Assembly: GCA_944474755.1 (NCBI GenBank) | Contig: OX104122.1 | Span: 21,353,714-21,417,713, forward strand | Length of the DNA stretch: 64,000 nt | Reading direction: 5' to 3' | DNA from: Limnoperna fortunei | Taxonomy: Eukaryota > Mollusca > Bivalvia > Mytilida > Modiolidae | In this document: positions 55,035 to 64,000 of the stretch, piece after piece | Position numbering within the stretch: the first letter of the stretch is position 1 | How the letters are laid out: each line of letters begins with the position of its first letter | Notes under the pieces: generated by a model | Database searches by the model: none | What the model saw: only the letters and a program-made list of their open reading frames with translations | What the model was told of the DNA's origin: nothing | Translations under genes and position numbers: made by a program

Positions 55035-55403
55035 CTAGAAAAAAATATCCAGAAGAAATATTAACGCATACATGTATTTTCATAATTAATTTAAATTAAT
55101 CAAAAATTAAACCTTAAAATTATAAAGTTGTTGGAATTTTGTTTTGATAGTACTTTTCAAGTCATATACAATCAGAATTAATTAGTGGCAGCACCAAATA
55201 ACTCTTATAAAATCATATTCTCACAATTTTTAAATAAAGTTATCAGACCATACTTTGATAAAACATTTCATGCATACTGAAATGTCTGCCTAATAATTAA
55301 ATTATATTCACATCATTTCTTTCTATCTAGTAAAAATATAATTCTTAGAAATTAATTCCATCTTTAATAGAAACACCAAGATTGTAAAAGTAACAATTCT
55401 TAC

Positions 55404-55570
55404 TCTTAGTAAAATACTCATCTGTTTCCTGGTCACAAATAATCTTAGGAACCAATGCATCACTGAATATTACAGCATCATACAAACAAGGTCCTGAGGA
55501 CTCGAAACAAACACTAAGATTTGTACTGATTCTGAACTTCCTCTCATCATGTAAGTCATCTATTCTGTAT
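55404..55570 (-). CDS. Module exon C2
   Basis: 167 nt, phase 2 in and 1 out. Reads YRIDDLHDERKFRISTNLSV, CFESSGPCLYDAVIF, KIICDQETDEYFTK, with three cysteines. Acceptor ttatag ends at 55571; donor gtaaga starts at 55403. The reading frame continues open past the donor, but the phase and the next exon support the splice. Confidence 0.87.
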
Positions 55571-55767
55571 CTATAAAAATAAAAGTATGACAATATAGGA
55601 CAAATAATATTCAAGTAATGCTAATATATGAATAATAGACGGTGAAGGTTGTTAACAAATTAAAAAAAAAAATCATATCAATTTAAAACCAATCAAAATT
55701 TGCATCTTGTAGCAAATTTGTGTAAAAAATCCAAGAATGTGTCCATGGGAAACAGATGCTCACGCTA

Positions 55768-56140
55768 AATGAAGTCCCAAACAGGAAGTAGTAGTCCGAC
55801 AAGTCTGAAAGTCGCTTAGGACGTACAACTTGTGATACTGAACCACCCTGCCAAATTTCAAATTGTTCTCATGTAGGGTTTCTGATAAAAGCTTGACGGA
55901 AATTCATACGGATGGACGACGTACATATGTACAAAATGAAGTCCCAAACAGGAAGTAGTTGTCCAACAGGTCTAAAAGTCGCTTAGGACGTACAACTTGT
56001 GATACTGAACCACCCTGCCAAATTTAAAATTGTTCTCATGTACAGTTTCTGAGAAAAGCTTGATGGAAATTCCTACTGACGGAAGGACGGACGGACAGAC
56101 GAACATGAGTAAAACTTACTGCCTCCCCGACATGTCGTCG
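55768..56140 (+). repeat. Two tandem copies of a gtcccaaacaggaagtag repeat
   Basis: Copies at about 55768-55930 and 55936-56110 share gtcccaaacaggaagtag, cgcttaggacgtacaacttg, tactgaaccaccctgcc and agcttga(c/t)ggaaattc, and the second ends ggacggacggacagacgaac. Family related to 2409-2775 by the caggaag and ggacggac words. Intronic. Confidence 0.7.
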
Positions 56141-56779
56141 CGGGGCACAAAAATATGTCAAAACAGTAGTTGTGGCAGGTCTGTTTGCTTCAAATGCTCA
56201 AAAATTCGGCTTGTTTGACATCTTTCAAAAATTCCTATGAGTGATACAATACACTCGAGCCTCTTGTTAAAGGAACTTTCTAGACAATGGTGCTCTCTTT
56301 CACAACAGCTGCTAAACCAAGAATATGAAGCCCTTAGACTGAAGTCTTATTTCCAAACAGCTGCCATTGGAGTGGGTAGATCACTACAAAATGTCTCCCA
56401 ACATTGAGGTGAGGACTTCTGGTCTTTAGATCTAGCTACAGAGTCCATACACTATTAATAGATATGATCTTTACAAGAATTCTCAGTACCCAATATAAAC
56501 ACATCTCTTAGTCATATGTTCTGCTTCATTTTCTGGTTTTCTAAATTTATCACAAACTTTGGCTTGAAATACCTTCCTGGTACTTTACTGAACTATGACA
56601 GAACCCTGTAGTTTCGGAAATTTTTTGTTGAATTAAAGGTAATATATTACTAAAACTGGACCAATAAAATGCATGATTTCAATAAAAACAACACTAAAAG
56701 AACAAATTGATTTAAACATGTGTGGATAGTATTGCTAAAGCATTACTAAGTCCCATAATGGTAAATAATATTTTCCAAG
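56141..56779. other. Intron sequence, nothing recognised
   Basis: Intron between C2 and D1 with no exon or named element. Confidence 0.4.
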
Positions 56780-57310
56780 TGCAAGGGCCATAATTTCTTC
56801 AAAAATCAGTGGACTAGAATGATATAAAAACTTGATCTTTAACACATCATGGTTAACTCACATATCAAATATCAGCTCAATATCTAAAAAGTCCAGAAAA
56901 CTGTTGTTTTTTTAGAAATTTGTTAAGTACAAGGTCCATAATTTCGTCAGAAAGCAATGGACTTGAATGATATTTGAACTTGATCTGAATACCAAATATC
57001 AACTCAATATCTGCAAGCATTTAGAAAAAAATCAGGAAAATTTTTATTTTTTTTTATTTTAAAAAGTGTGGGTAAGCCCCTTACAGGCAAATAAAATTTT
57101 TCAATTCTATGGCCATAACTTCTTCAAAAATCATTGGACCAGGATGATATTCAAACCTGATCTTTAACTCATTATGGTTGACTCACATAAAATATATATA
57201 TCAGCTCAATATCTGCAAGTGTTTAGAAAAAGAGTAGTTAAAAGATGTGTGACGGACTGACGGATGGTCAGTGCAAACTAGTCCACTTCGGCAAAGCTGG
57301 TTGTGGACTA
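56780..57310 (+). repeat. Three tandem diverged repeats
   Basis: Three units starting near 56789, 56936 and 57112 share cataa(t/c)ttc(t/g)tc(a)aaaatcaatgga, gaatgatat, cttgatct and atatcagctcaatatct(g)caa. The last is followed by gacggactgacggatgg. A dispersed bivalve-type repeat in three copies; no coding content. Confidence 0.65.
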
Positions 57311-57477
57311 CAAATTACCTCTGTTTGTAACAGGAAAGCAGTGATTTTTTAATTCACAAAAATTAAGATATTCCACATGTCACTTATCCACTAACTGCAC
57401 TTGCTAATGTTCCTGGGAAGTGAATATTGCCAAATTGGGATAAAAAAATTTAATTCTACGATATTACAAGTACTTAC

Positions 57478-57520
57478 CTTATACTAATGATTCCTTTCAA
57501 GTTGAAGTGCTTGATAGTGC
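57478..57520 (-). CDS. Module exon D1
   Basis: A 43-nt exon, too short for an ORF scan. It enters in phase 1 (completing the G of B1) and leaves in phase 2, reading TIKHFNLKGIISI. Acceptor tttgtag ends at 57521; donor gtaagt starts at 57477. It equals in length D0 at 62794-62836 and corresponds to the fused ends of B3 and B4. Confidence 0.82.
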
Positions 57521-57707
57521 CTACAAACAAAAACATGGAATTTTACTATTTATAAAGTCTTATTCATCATTTATTTCACAGAGTATTGACACTTAATATT
57601 ATTTTATCAATGTGAGTTAGTGAGTGAAATGATAAGGTTGTTCAATGTTTATTATGAAGTTACTCTAAACAAACACTAATCACACTGATATACATAAAGA
57701 AACATAC

Positions 57708-57920
57708 CATATTTGTAATCCACTAAGTTGATTGGATCAGCAACAAGTTTTTCAATGCCAACAGTGAACATGTTATTACATGTGTCCAAGTCCAGGAATA
57801 TGTGAACAGATCTGCCCAGGAAGTCTATATCAATACAACAATCTACAGCTGTACAATGGGATGGTATCAGGCAACTACCTGGTAGGGTTATAGCTGTCAT
57901 TGGTACTTCTAAAGGACAGT
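57708..57920 (-). CDS. Module exon B1
   Basis: 213 nt, phase 1 to 1. Reads DCPLEVPMTAITLPGSC, HCTAVDCCIDIDFLGR, FLDLDTCNNMFTVGIEKL and INLVDYKYG. This is the clearest B part: six cysteines with the CC pair, LD.C and IEKL. Acceptor ttgccag ends at 57921; donor gtatgt starts at 57707. Confidence 0.9.
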
Positions 57921-58686
57921 CTGGCAAAAAAAGCTATGAAATACTTTAATCTAGATCTGATTTCATTATGAATACAACTGGATGTTAACATTGAACAATC
58001 TATCATTAATAAAAAATTCTTCTTAATTGCATAAATTACACCCATATGGGTCAAAGCAACATTACAAACGTAAACATACACACTGGAACACAAATTAAAA
58101 ACTCCAAGTAAAATATTTATTATTTCTAATATAACTTGTACAACAGATGTGGACCCTATTTTTGCATTACAAATGATCGCTTCATAAAGTCCTTAAAATA
58201 AGTTACATGTTCTGATTTTGGACAGAGGATATATTTTACTTTTTCACATAACCAAATAAATTCTTGCTCCAATACTGTTTTTATACATGCATTCAACATG
58301 CATACAGTTATCACAATTTCCCTGCATTAATATAATTTGCAATTTCTGAAACTGACCATTTAAAGTTCTGTCTATTGTGTGTTATTTTCAACAAAAAACA
58401 CAGTTTTTTATGTAAAACATGTCAAAATAATGGGTTATCAGTGGTTAATAAAAGTATCATATCAAGAGCATTTTCATGTAAAGCCTGTATTATGTCTTGG
58501 TAGTCATATTGGGTCTTGGTCAGCTGTATAGACCATCTAGGGGTTGACTCCAGTCTTTACAAATACTACAGTCCAAAACAGGCTTCATATAAAAAAATAC
58601 CTATTGTATAAACACTATAATATAAACTTATTTAGATTCTTTTGATTCTCATTTGGGTATCACAATGATCACAATTTTAAACAAAC
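57921..58686. other. Intron sequence, nothing recognised
   Basis: Intron between A1 and B1. No element or exon was identified. Confidence 0.4.
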
Positions 58687-58860
58687 CTTTCTTCCAGCCA
58701 TTTACAGCTGGACTATACTTTGAGCCAGATCTCTGACATGAGGCATCATTCATCAGTCTTCCAATTCCAAGTTCTTCATAAAGTTTTGACGTTAAATAAC
58801 TAGACAGGTGGTGCGCATCAGACATGTTCCATTTCTGGAACCATGTTCGCAATGAAAATC
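58687..58860 (-). CDS. Module exon A1
   Basis: 174 nt, phase 1 to 1. Reads GFSLRTWFQKWNMSD, SYLTSKLYEELGIGRL, DASCQRSGSKYSPAVNGW. Acceptor tttgcag ends at 58861; donor gtttgt starts at 58686. The next intron base pattern joins KK+G to AC TGT of B1, giving ..WKKDCPLEV. Confidence 0.87.
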
Positions 58861-59300
58861 CTGCAAAAAGAGTTCATTCAATAATTGACTTTTGTAATAT
58901 CCCTGAAAATATGGCCTGAATAAAGGAAAGCCAGCAAACATTAAAAAAAGATGCTGATAAAAGATGGGCACCCTCTCTTATCTTGTCAATATCAATACAA
59001 ATGGGTTCTTTTTTATACACAAACATTTGCAACAAAGACTGTAATATATCTAGTCCCAAACAGTTTACACTGACTGGAAGCATGTTTGTAATAAAAAAAC
59101 TTAAAACATAATATTAAAAACCATAAAGCAATGCTTTAGAGCCAAAAAATATAGCTGTTTCATACATGCATAGTTCCCACAAAAGGCACTTTACAAATAA
59201 TATGACAAACAATAGCAGAAATTTTAATTTTCCGTCTACATTTATATTTACATATCTAAATATTGATGTCATTTGAAAATGTTTGCCATTTATCACTATT
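58861..59300. other. Intron sequence, nothing recognised
   Basis: Intron upstream of A1. The frames at 58874-59296 are chance; the one at 58874-59083 lacks splice-compatible ends and module motifs. Confidence 0.35.
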
Positions 59301-59945
59301 TTGCAGTGTTTTCCTTTGATCTTTATGTGCGGTATTATCCCATCTCACTTTACTAGCATGAGATGGGCTCATCTCACCTCTCTGTCAAGACGTCGTTAAG
59401 TAAACACTGTGACGTCATAGTGCAACAAAACAGTAGGGGTGAAACGATACTCTGAAGTACCGAAAATCCACGGTATTTTGGTGAATTTCGGTGTACGGTA
59501 CAAAATTGTCAATTTTCGATTTGGTACGGGTTCGGGACCGAACATCACTATTTTTAGCCTTTTCCGTCGGAAATCTATGGCTATGGCTGAGGAAAACGTG
59601 ATTGCGGATGGTGAGGCTCGGATGGTAGTGCCGTGATTAAATTGAAAGATCCGCCGGCAAGCTATAGATCTCAATATGAATACATATAACAAAAAATCAA
59701 TGAATATATATATAAAACGATCGAATGAATCGTATCGTAAGTAATAGTATCATTGAGAAATTCTACGATATGTATCGTATTGTTGAGTAACTGTATCGTT
59801 TCACCCCTACAAAACTGCGATAAACCAATTTACGTTTTTGAAACTCGATGCATTTTCTAGCCATTACATCTCAGGGCTGTTGCCCTTCAATGAAATACGG
59901 ACGAGAAAATGCATCTCTTTTAAAAAACTTAAATAATCTATAAGT
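59301..59945. repeat. Dispersed repeat split by a MITE
   Basis: The flanks of the hAT-like MITE, with ctttatgtgc(g/a)gtatt(a/g)t on the left and gaaaatgcatct(c/t)(t/g)tttaaaaaa on the right, recur together without the MITE at 63053-63175, so the MITE inserted into an older repeat. Confidence 0.5.
59434..59809. mobile_element. hAT-like MITE
   Basis: Ends taggggtgaaacgatac and gtatcgtttcacccct a are perfect inverse copies (17-18 bp) of the hAT type. Flanking 8-mers caaaacag (59426-59433) and caaaactg (59810-59817) agree at seven of eight positions, the expected 8-bp hAT duplication. 376 bp, no transposase. Confidence 0.88.
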
Positions 59946-61738
59946 ATTAAATGTAACAGACATAAGCAACAAGTATAAATCCTTTTTAAATGACAACGAG
60001 GGAGGTTCAGGAAAATTGTAAAGGTGATTCAATACCAGTCCAGAGGCAGTAAAAAATGGTGTTTTAATTGGTCCATCACTTTACCTAGTTGATGTTTGTA
60101 AACTTGTTATTGTCTTTAATACACTATACAGCAGAGATAATGCTCACTGGGTTTAAAGCAAATATTCAATCAATCAACCAATTCTGGATTGTTTTGAGGC
60201 ATGAATTTTCATTGCATGGGATTAAGAATATATATACTGTTTTATCCTGCACATCATCAATATCTTACATCTCAAATTTTCAACCCTGAAATGATTAAGA
60301 AATGCTTTTTTTATCATGCAATCACAACATTTTCTGTACTATAAAGGTATACATACACAAAACATATATTATGTAGGTAAAACTACCTGTATCAGGTCAC
60401 CACAGTTGCATACATTTCGCATAACAACTTGACGTTATGCTTTGTAATGTTAAAAATGTACAAAACTGTCTCGATGTGATAAGGTAGTTGTACTTACACT
60501 TAAATGTATGTCATGAGTTTATCTAAAAAATAAAGAACTATAAAAAGTCAGAACAAAAATGCCTGTTAAAAATTTCAAATTTAATAGTCAACGAAGCATT
60601 TTTACATAAAATATAGTTGGTAATGTCTACCCTATCTGTGTATAAAGCTTGTACAAATAAATTGTATATTTTCTGACAATCACTAAATATTGGATAGTTT
60701 CATACATTTTTGGTATAAAATATTTTTCAACTTTAAAGCGAGGATTGCAGATGCGAGCTATACAGTTACATGCGTGTGTGTGTGTGTGTTTGTGTGTATG
60801 CAAAAAAAGGCATGTGATCCATATGAACAAATCCATTTCAGATCGTAGCTGAGTTATCAGAAGAAAATATTGTAGACAAATACTAAAATAAATAAAATCG
60901 ATCAAAGACAGAAATGGCCGGATTTCGTTAAAAATGAACAAAGTTGGTTAACAGGAAGTAGGTGAGCTGACAGACCTGAAATCAAATTCCAAATTGGGAG
61001 GCCATGCTGATGCTGCATACAAAATTTCAAGAGAATGTGATTAGTAGTTGCTGAGAAAACTGTTACGAAAATTTTGTCCCCACCCGCCCAACATTCACCA
61101 TACTATAGCCCGGATTTTCACTCTGTGAAATCCTGCCAATAAAAGTAGCCAAAAAAAATTTCGACATCAATAAAATTTAAAGTGTTAATGACAATTTTTT
61201 TGCAATCTGAAACGTTTTATTTTAAATTGACCAATCTGTGACCTCACCAACACAAAGACCTCACGCCACCAATGGAATACAGAGGCACTGTAAGGATGCT
61301 CTGAAGTAATGTCATACAACGTGTGATGCTCGCATTTAAGCTGCGCCTATATTCATATTAGGATTAAAAAAAAATATTTGTACGTTAAAATACAGACAAT
61401 ATAGCATATTTGTACTCTTCATGACAAATAATATGAATATATACAAATGTTTTGACTACAGGGTATATAGCAAGAAAGGCTAAAAATTCCTTCAGATAAC
61501 AGACAGATCATATGTGTGCTGAGCAGTTTATTGCAAATTTGATCCATATTTAACTGTTGCGACATTTTATGAAACTGCTGTTTGACTTAAGTGCCACAAA
61601 ACAAGAAATATTCACATTGCCCTAGAACAGTAAACAGCTGAAATTTTTGTAGAGAACCTCTCAAGCAATTTATTTAAGATAACATTTCATTTGACCATAG
61701 TTTAAGAGCTTTGTTTTTATTTAATTCACTATATTAGA
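59946..61738. other. Intron sequence with one repeat and a microsatellite
   Basis: Mostly AT-rich intron between C1 and A1. It holds a (tg)n run near 60772-60800 and a dispersed repeat at 60935-61140 (caggaagtaggtgagc, caagagaatgtgatta, ttgctgagaaaactgttacg) of the 2409-2775 family. No exon was identified. Confidence 0.5.
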
Positions 61739-61800
61739 TTGATTGATTGATTAATGGTGTTTAACGCCCGAGCAGCAATATTTCAGCTATATTCAGGCGA
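61739..61800 (-). mobile_element. 62-bp tail-only retrotransposon insertion
   Basis: Only the 3' tail of the LINE/SINE family was inserted: the loop ATATAGCTGAAATATTGCT closed by CGCC/GGCG, GTTAAACACCA and aatcaatcaatca. It lies between a perfect 12-bp target duplication, cactatattaga, at 61727-61738 and 61801-61812. Confidence 0.93.
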
Positions 61801-61812
61801 CACTATATTAGA

Positions 61813-62312
61813 AACTAGGATTCCTAAAAGTGGGCATGTTTTAAGGTAGATCAGCTAAAAATGCATAATCTTTGTAAATGACCTCGTAACAGTCATAATC
61901 TATTGTGCCTTACAGAAGATTGTCTTGGTCTCTACAAATTACCAGGGTTTTGTAGGTTAGGTTAATGTTCAATAGATCATGGAAGTACTTACGGACCCAA
62001 TACGCAAATAAATTACAGTATCAGAAACAAAAATTGCCTATGGTGGCCATATTTTTGCCGAATCAATACCAGCTAAAGAATCTTAGAAGAGCATCTTACC
62101 ATCATTATACCTGCAAAGTCTACTCGTATTAGTGATTTGATATGAAAAGATTAAATGATTAAATATTTATGGATGGATGATGAATGCAAATGGTTAAGTA
62201 TTTATGGATGGATGATGAATCAAATGATGAAAATAGCTACTCTTGACTTTCAGTAAGAAAGATAAGCTCACAATGAGGAGCATTATATAAATACAAATAT
62301 AACATTAACAAC
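61813..62312. other. Intron sequence with a short tandem repeat
   Basis: Contains a roughly 35-bp unit twice (tatttatggatggatgatgaat at about 62164 and 62200). Otherwise AT-rich intron. Confidence 0.5.
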
Positions 62313-62470
62313 CTGAATCACTGAATCCTGTATTCCAGTTACATGGATTCATCTGTAACACTGTATTCTCAAAGATTATCCACTTAAACATGGTCTCCCT
62401 CGCATCAAACTGAACACTTATACTCAAGTTTACTTTCAATATGTTCCCATCTAAGTTATCAATACTATAG
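62313..62470 (-). CDS. Module exon C1
   Basis: 158 nt, phase 2 in and 1 out. Reads YSIDNLDGNILKVNLSIS, VQFDARETMFKWIIF and NPCNWNTGFSDS. The first two cysteines of the C part are both replaced and only the last is kept, as would happen if the missing two normally pair. Acceptor ttttacag ends at 62471; donor gttgtt starts at 62312 and is weak. Confidence 0.8.
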
Positions 62471-62793
62471 CTGTAAAAGAAACAAATCATATTTTACATT
62501 AACTAAAAAAAACCAATGGAGAACACATAGTACCTGTGTTTGCATACTTCCCTTACTTGAAAAAATTATTCTGCTGCATTAAGTTAATGTAAGCAAATTA
62601 AAAAAAATATTCCTTTGTTGTCTAGCAATAAAAACTACTGTCTGAAAATCTGAAAATAATTGGCCAATACTGTTAAATATGATAATATCTAGTGAACATA
62701 ACAAGAGTTCTGGAAATATCCAAGTGAAAGATATTGCTTCTTTTTCCACATTGTGTTTTGGATATGTACTAGATGTGCAAAAGTATAACTTAC
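62471..62793. other. Intron D0-C1
   Basis: Short AT-rich intron between the first visible D exon and C1; no element seen. Confidence 0.6.
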
Positions 62794-62836
62794 TTCAAAT
62801 ATACTGTATCTACCAGTCTGATTGCATCTTTGACAC
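62794..62836 (-). CDS. Module exon D0
   Basis: A 43-nt exon, the same length and phases as D1 (1 in, 2 out), reading VKDAIRLVDTVYL. Acceptor attacag ends at 62837; donor gtaagt starts at 62793. It is the first visible exon of the gene. The preceding B0 exon was not found up to 64000, so the 5' part lies outside the window. Confidence 0.7.
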
Positions 62837-64000
62837 CTGTAATTAATACATTTACAGATCATAAACATTAAAAAACCTTTATTGCAATAAAGGACATTTA
62901 CATTCCATTGTAAAAAACAATAATAACCATTAAAAGAAGATGTGATATGAAAGAAATGCTAATGTATATGTCTAATAGTGTGAACATCATAAAGCACCTA
63001 AAAGAGGATAAAGCTGCTAACAAATTTCTTTATAAATCAACAGAATAAGATGTCGCTATTTTGCAGGTTTTTCATTTAATCTTTATGTGCAGTATTGTTC
63101 TCTTTTGTACCAGTCAATCGCCCTGAGATGAGATGTGGACAAGAAAATGCATCTTGTTTTAAAAAATATAAATAATAAAAAGTTACACTATATTTGGTTT
63201 TGTATATTTTTCCTTTCTTTTATGCACTTTAAATTATTGCTAATTGGGTATACCGTATCATTGGAAGAACAGAAGAAAAAATTGCATCAGTTTTCATGTT
63301 TTTAACATAAATACATTTTTATCAGATATTCCAATAAATATTCAACATTGCAGTGGAAAATAATCAACTGCTGCAAAACTACATTATATAATAAATTTTT
63401 CCTTGTTATAAGTACAGAGGGATAAAAGAAACAGAAATAAAAATGACATTGTATGAAATATATAACATATTTTAACAAACAAAACATTCATCGTTTGAAT
63501 GTGTCTTTAAAATTTGTTTATTTGATAGCTGGGAAAAAGTTCATCTTTGCTCCATAGATGCTCGTATTTTATGTGATACAGGTTTCAAGTGGTTTCGGAT
63601 ATTGTTCTTTACAATAAACTCTATAAACACAATACAAGTTGGTCAAGAATCAGATAAGACCAGTTGGTATCAGATAAATTGATTGAAAAAAAGATGCTTT
63701 GAGATAAATAAATTTCTGAACTGTTTGGGGAAAACAACTTAGTAAATCTATTTATAAGCGTGTGCGACTGTGCGCCAATACTGCAATATTTTGCGAAATT
63801 TTTTGTTTAATGGGAAAATAAATCATAATAAATGGAAAATCCTGATCTACTAGTCACTAGACTGTGAAATTGAGGTCAAGGTCAGATGAAGCCGACTAAC
63901 TGTTATCAGCAACCTATATACCAAGTATTGTTATACTAACATTTATGGTTTATGACAAACTGACCATAATCCAAAAACTTTAAAATAGCCACTTATAAAG
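62837..64000. other. Intron sequence to window edge
   Basis: AT-rich. 63053-63175 is a copy of the repeat at 59301-59945 without its MITE, and the last 150 bp (aattgaggtcaaggtcagatg) look like another dispersed repeat. No B-type exon is present. Confidence 0.5.

Larger units (their letters stand above)
40656..62836 (-). other. Locus of a tandem cysteine-module gene
   Basis: Sixteen minus-strand exons encode repeats of a module of 193-199 residues in the order A, B, D, C. A (about 58 residues) starts FSL.. and has one Cys before a GW ending. B (about 71) has six Cys including a CC pair, with LD.C and .IE.L motifs. D is about 15 residues. C (about 55) starts Y.I.D and has three Cys. Visible: part of one module (D0-C1), two modules with separate D (A1-B1-D1-C2; A2-B2-D2-C3) and two with B and D fused (A3-B3-C4; A4-B4-C5). 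Phases are constant: into A 1, A to B 1, B to D 1, D to C 2, out of C 1. Ten cysteines per module suggest an extracellular, disulfide-bonded protein. I recall similar repeats in large uncharacterised bivalve proteins but know no domain name. Both ends are missing (gap at 40655, window edge at 64000). Confidence 0.8.

Noticed and set aside
58874..59083. 69-codon frame next to exon A1
   Set aside because: It lies upstream of the A1 acceptor within the intron, has no module motifs and fits no required phase.

Overview
The window is AT-rich animal nuclear DNA with small exons, long introns and very dense mobile elements. Several dispersed repeats match what I remember of marine bivalves, especially mytilid mussels: the arm with actcatcagtggcg, tRNA-headed SINEs, and repeats ending in ggacggacggac. 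A mussel-like bivalve is my best guess; this is recollection plus inference, not a database result. There are no operons; every gene call rests on reading frames joined at splice sites.

Host gene 1 (0.85-27.9 kb, minus strand) is a small immunoglobulin-superfamily gene. A signal-peptide exon (27836-27905) joins two Ig-domain exons (25281-25520 and 851-1081), all in phase 1, and the gene runs off the left edge. Its second intron is about 24 kb and almost all transposons: a full-length RNase H-bearing LINE with a 9-bp target-site duplication (6256-12363); a TCGCGA-rich 21-nt palindromic array (about 14.2-14.6 kb); and a palindromic, gene-depleted Polinton/Maverick derivative (15769-23833). The Polinton keeps two inverted copies of an adenovirus-type cysteine protease tail, and was later hit by a LINE (18032-21351) and an intact Tc1 transposon (22144-23495).

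The middle (28.1-40.5 kb) is a graveyard of minus-strand retroelements: an L1-like LINE with an internal 1-kb tandem duplication and a SINE inserted with a 12-bp target duplication, a reverse-transcriptase element resembling Penelope-like elements, and a CR1-like LINE. A block starting at 31264 is repeated almost identically from 36910 up to a 200-bp run of N (40456-40655). That layout suggests an uncollapsed haplotype or very recent duplication next to an assembly gap.

Host gene 2 (40.66-62.84 kb, minus strand, incomplete at both ends) is the most interesting find. Sixteen exons encode tandem repeats of a cysteine-rich module of about 199 residues. Each module is assembled from parts A, B, D and C in constant phases (A enters at phase 1, C leaves at phase 1), so a whole module is a symmetric phase 1-1 cassette. 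I do not recognise a named domain. Its introns hold MITEs, a SINE with perfect target duplications, a 62-bp LINE-tail insertion with a perfect 12-bp duplication, and several bivalve-type dispersed repeats.

A third theme runs across the window. The LINE, the SINEs and the tail-only insertions share a 3' end in which a conserved loop is closed by stems that differ in sequence but still pair, pointing to a conserved RNA recognition element for retrotransposition.
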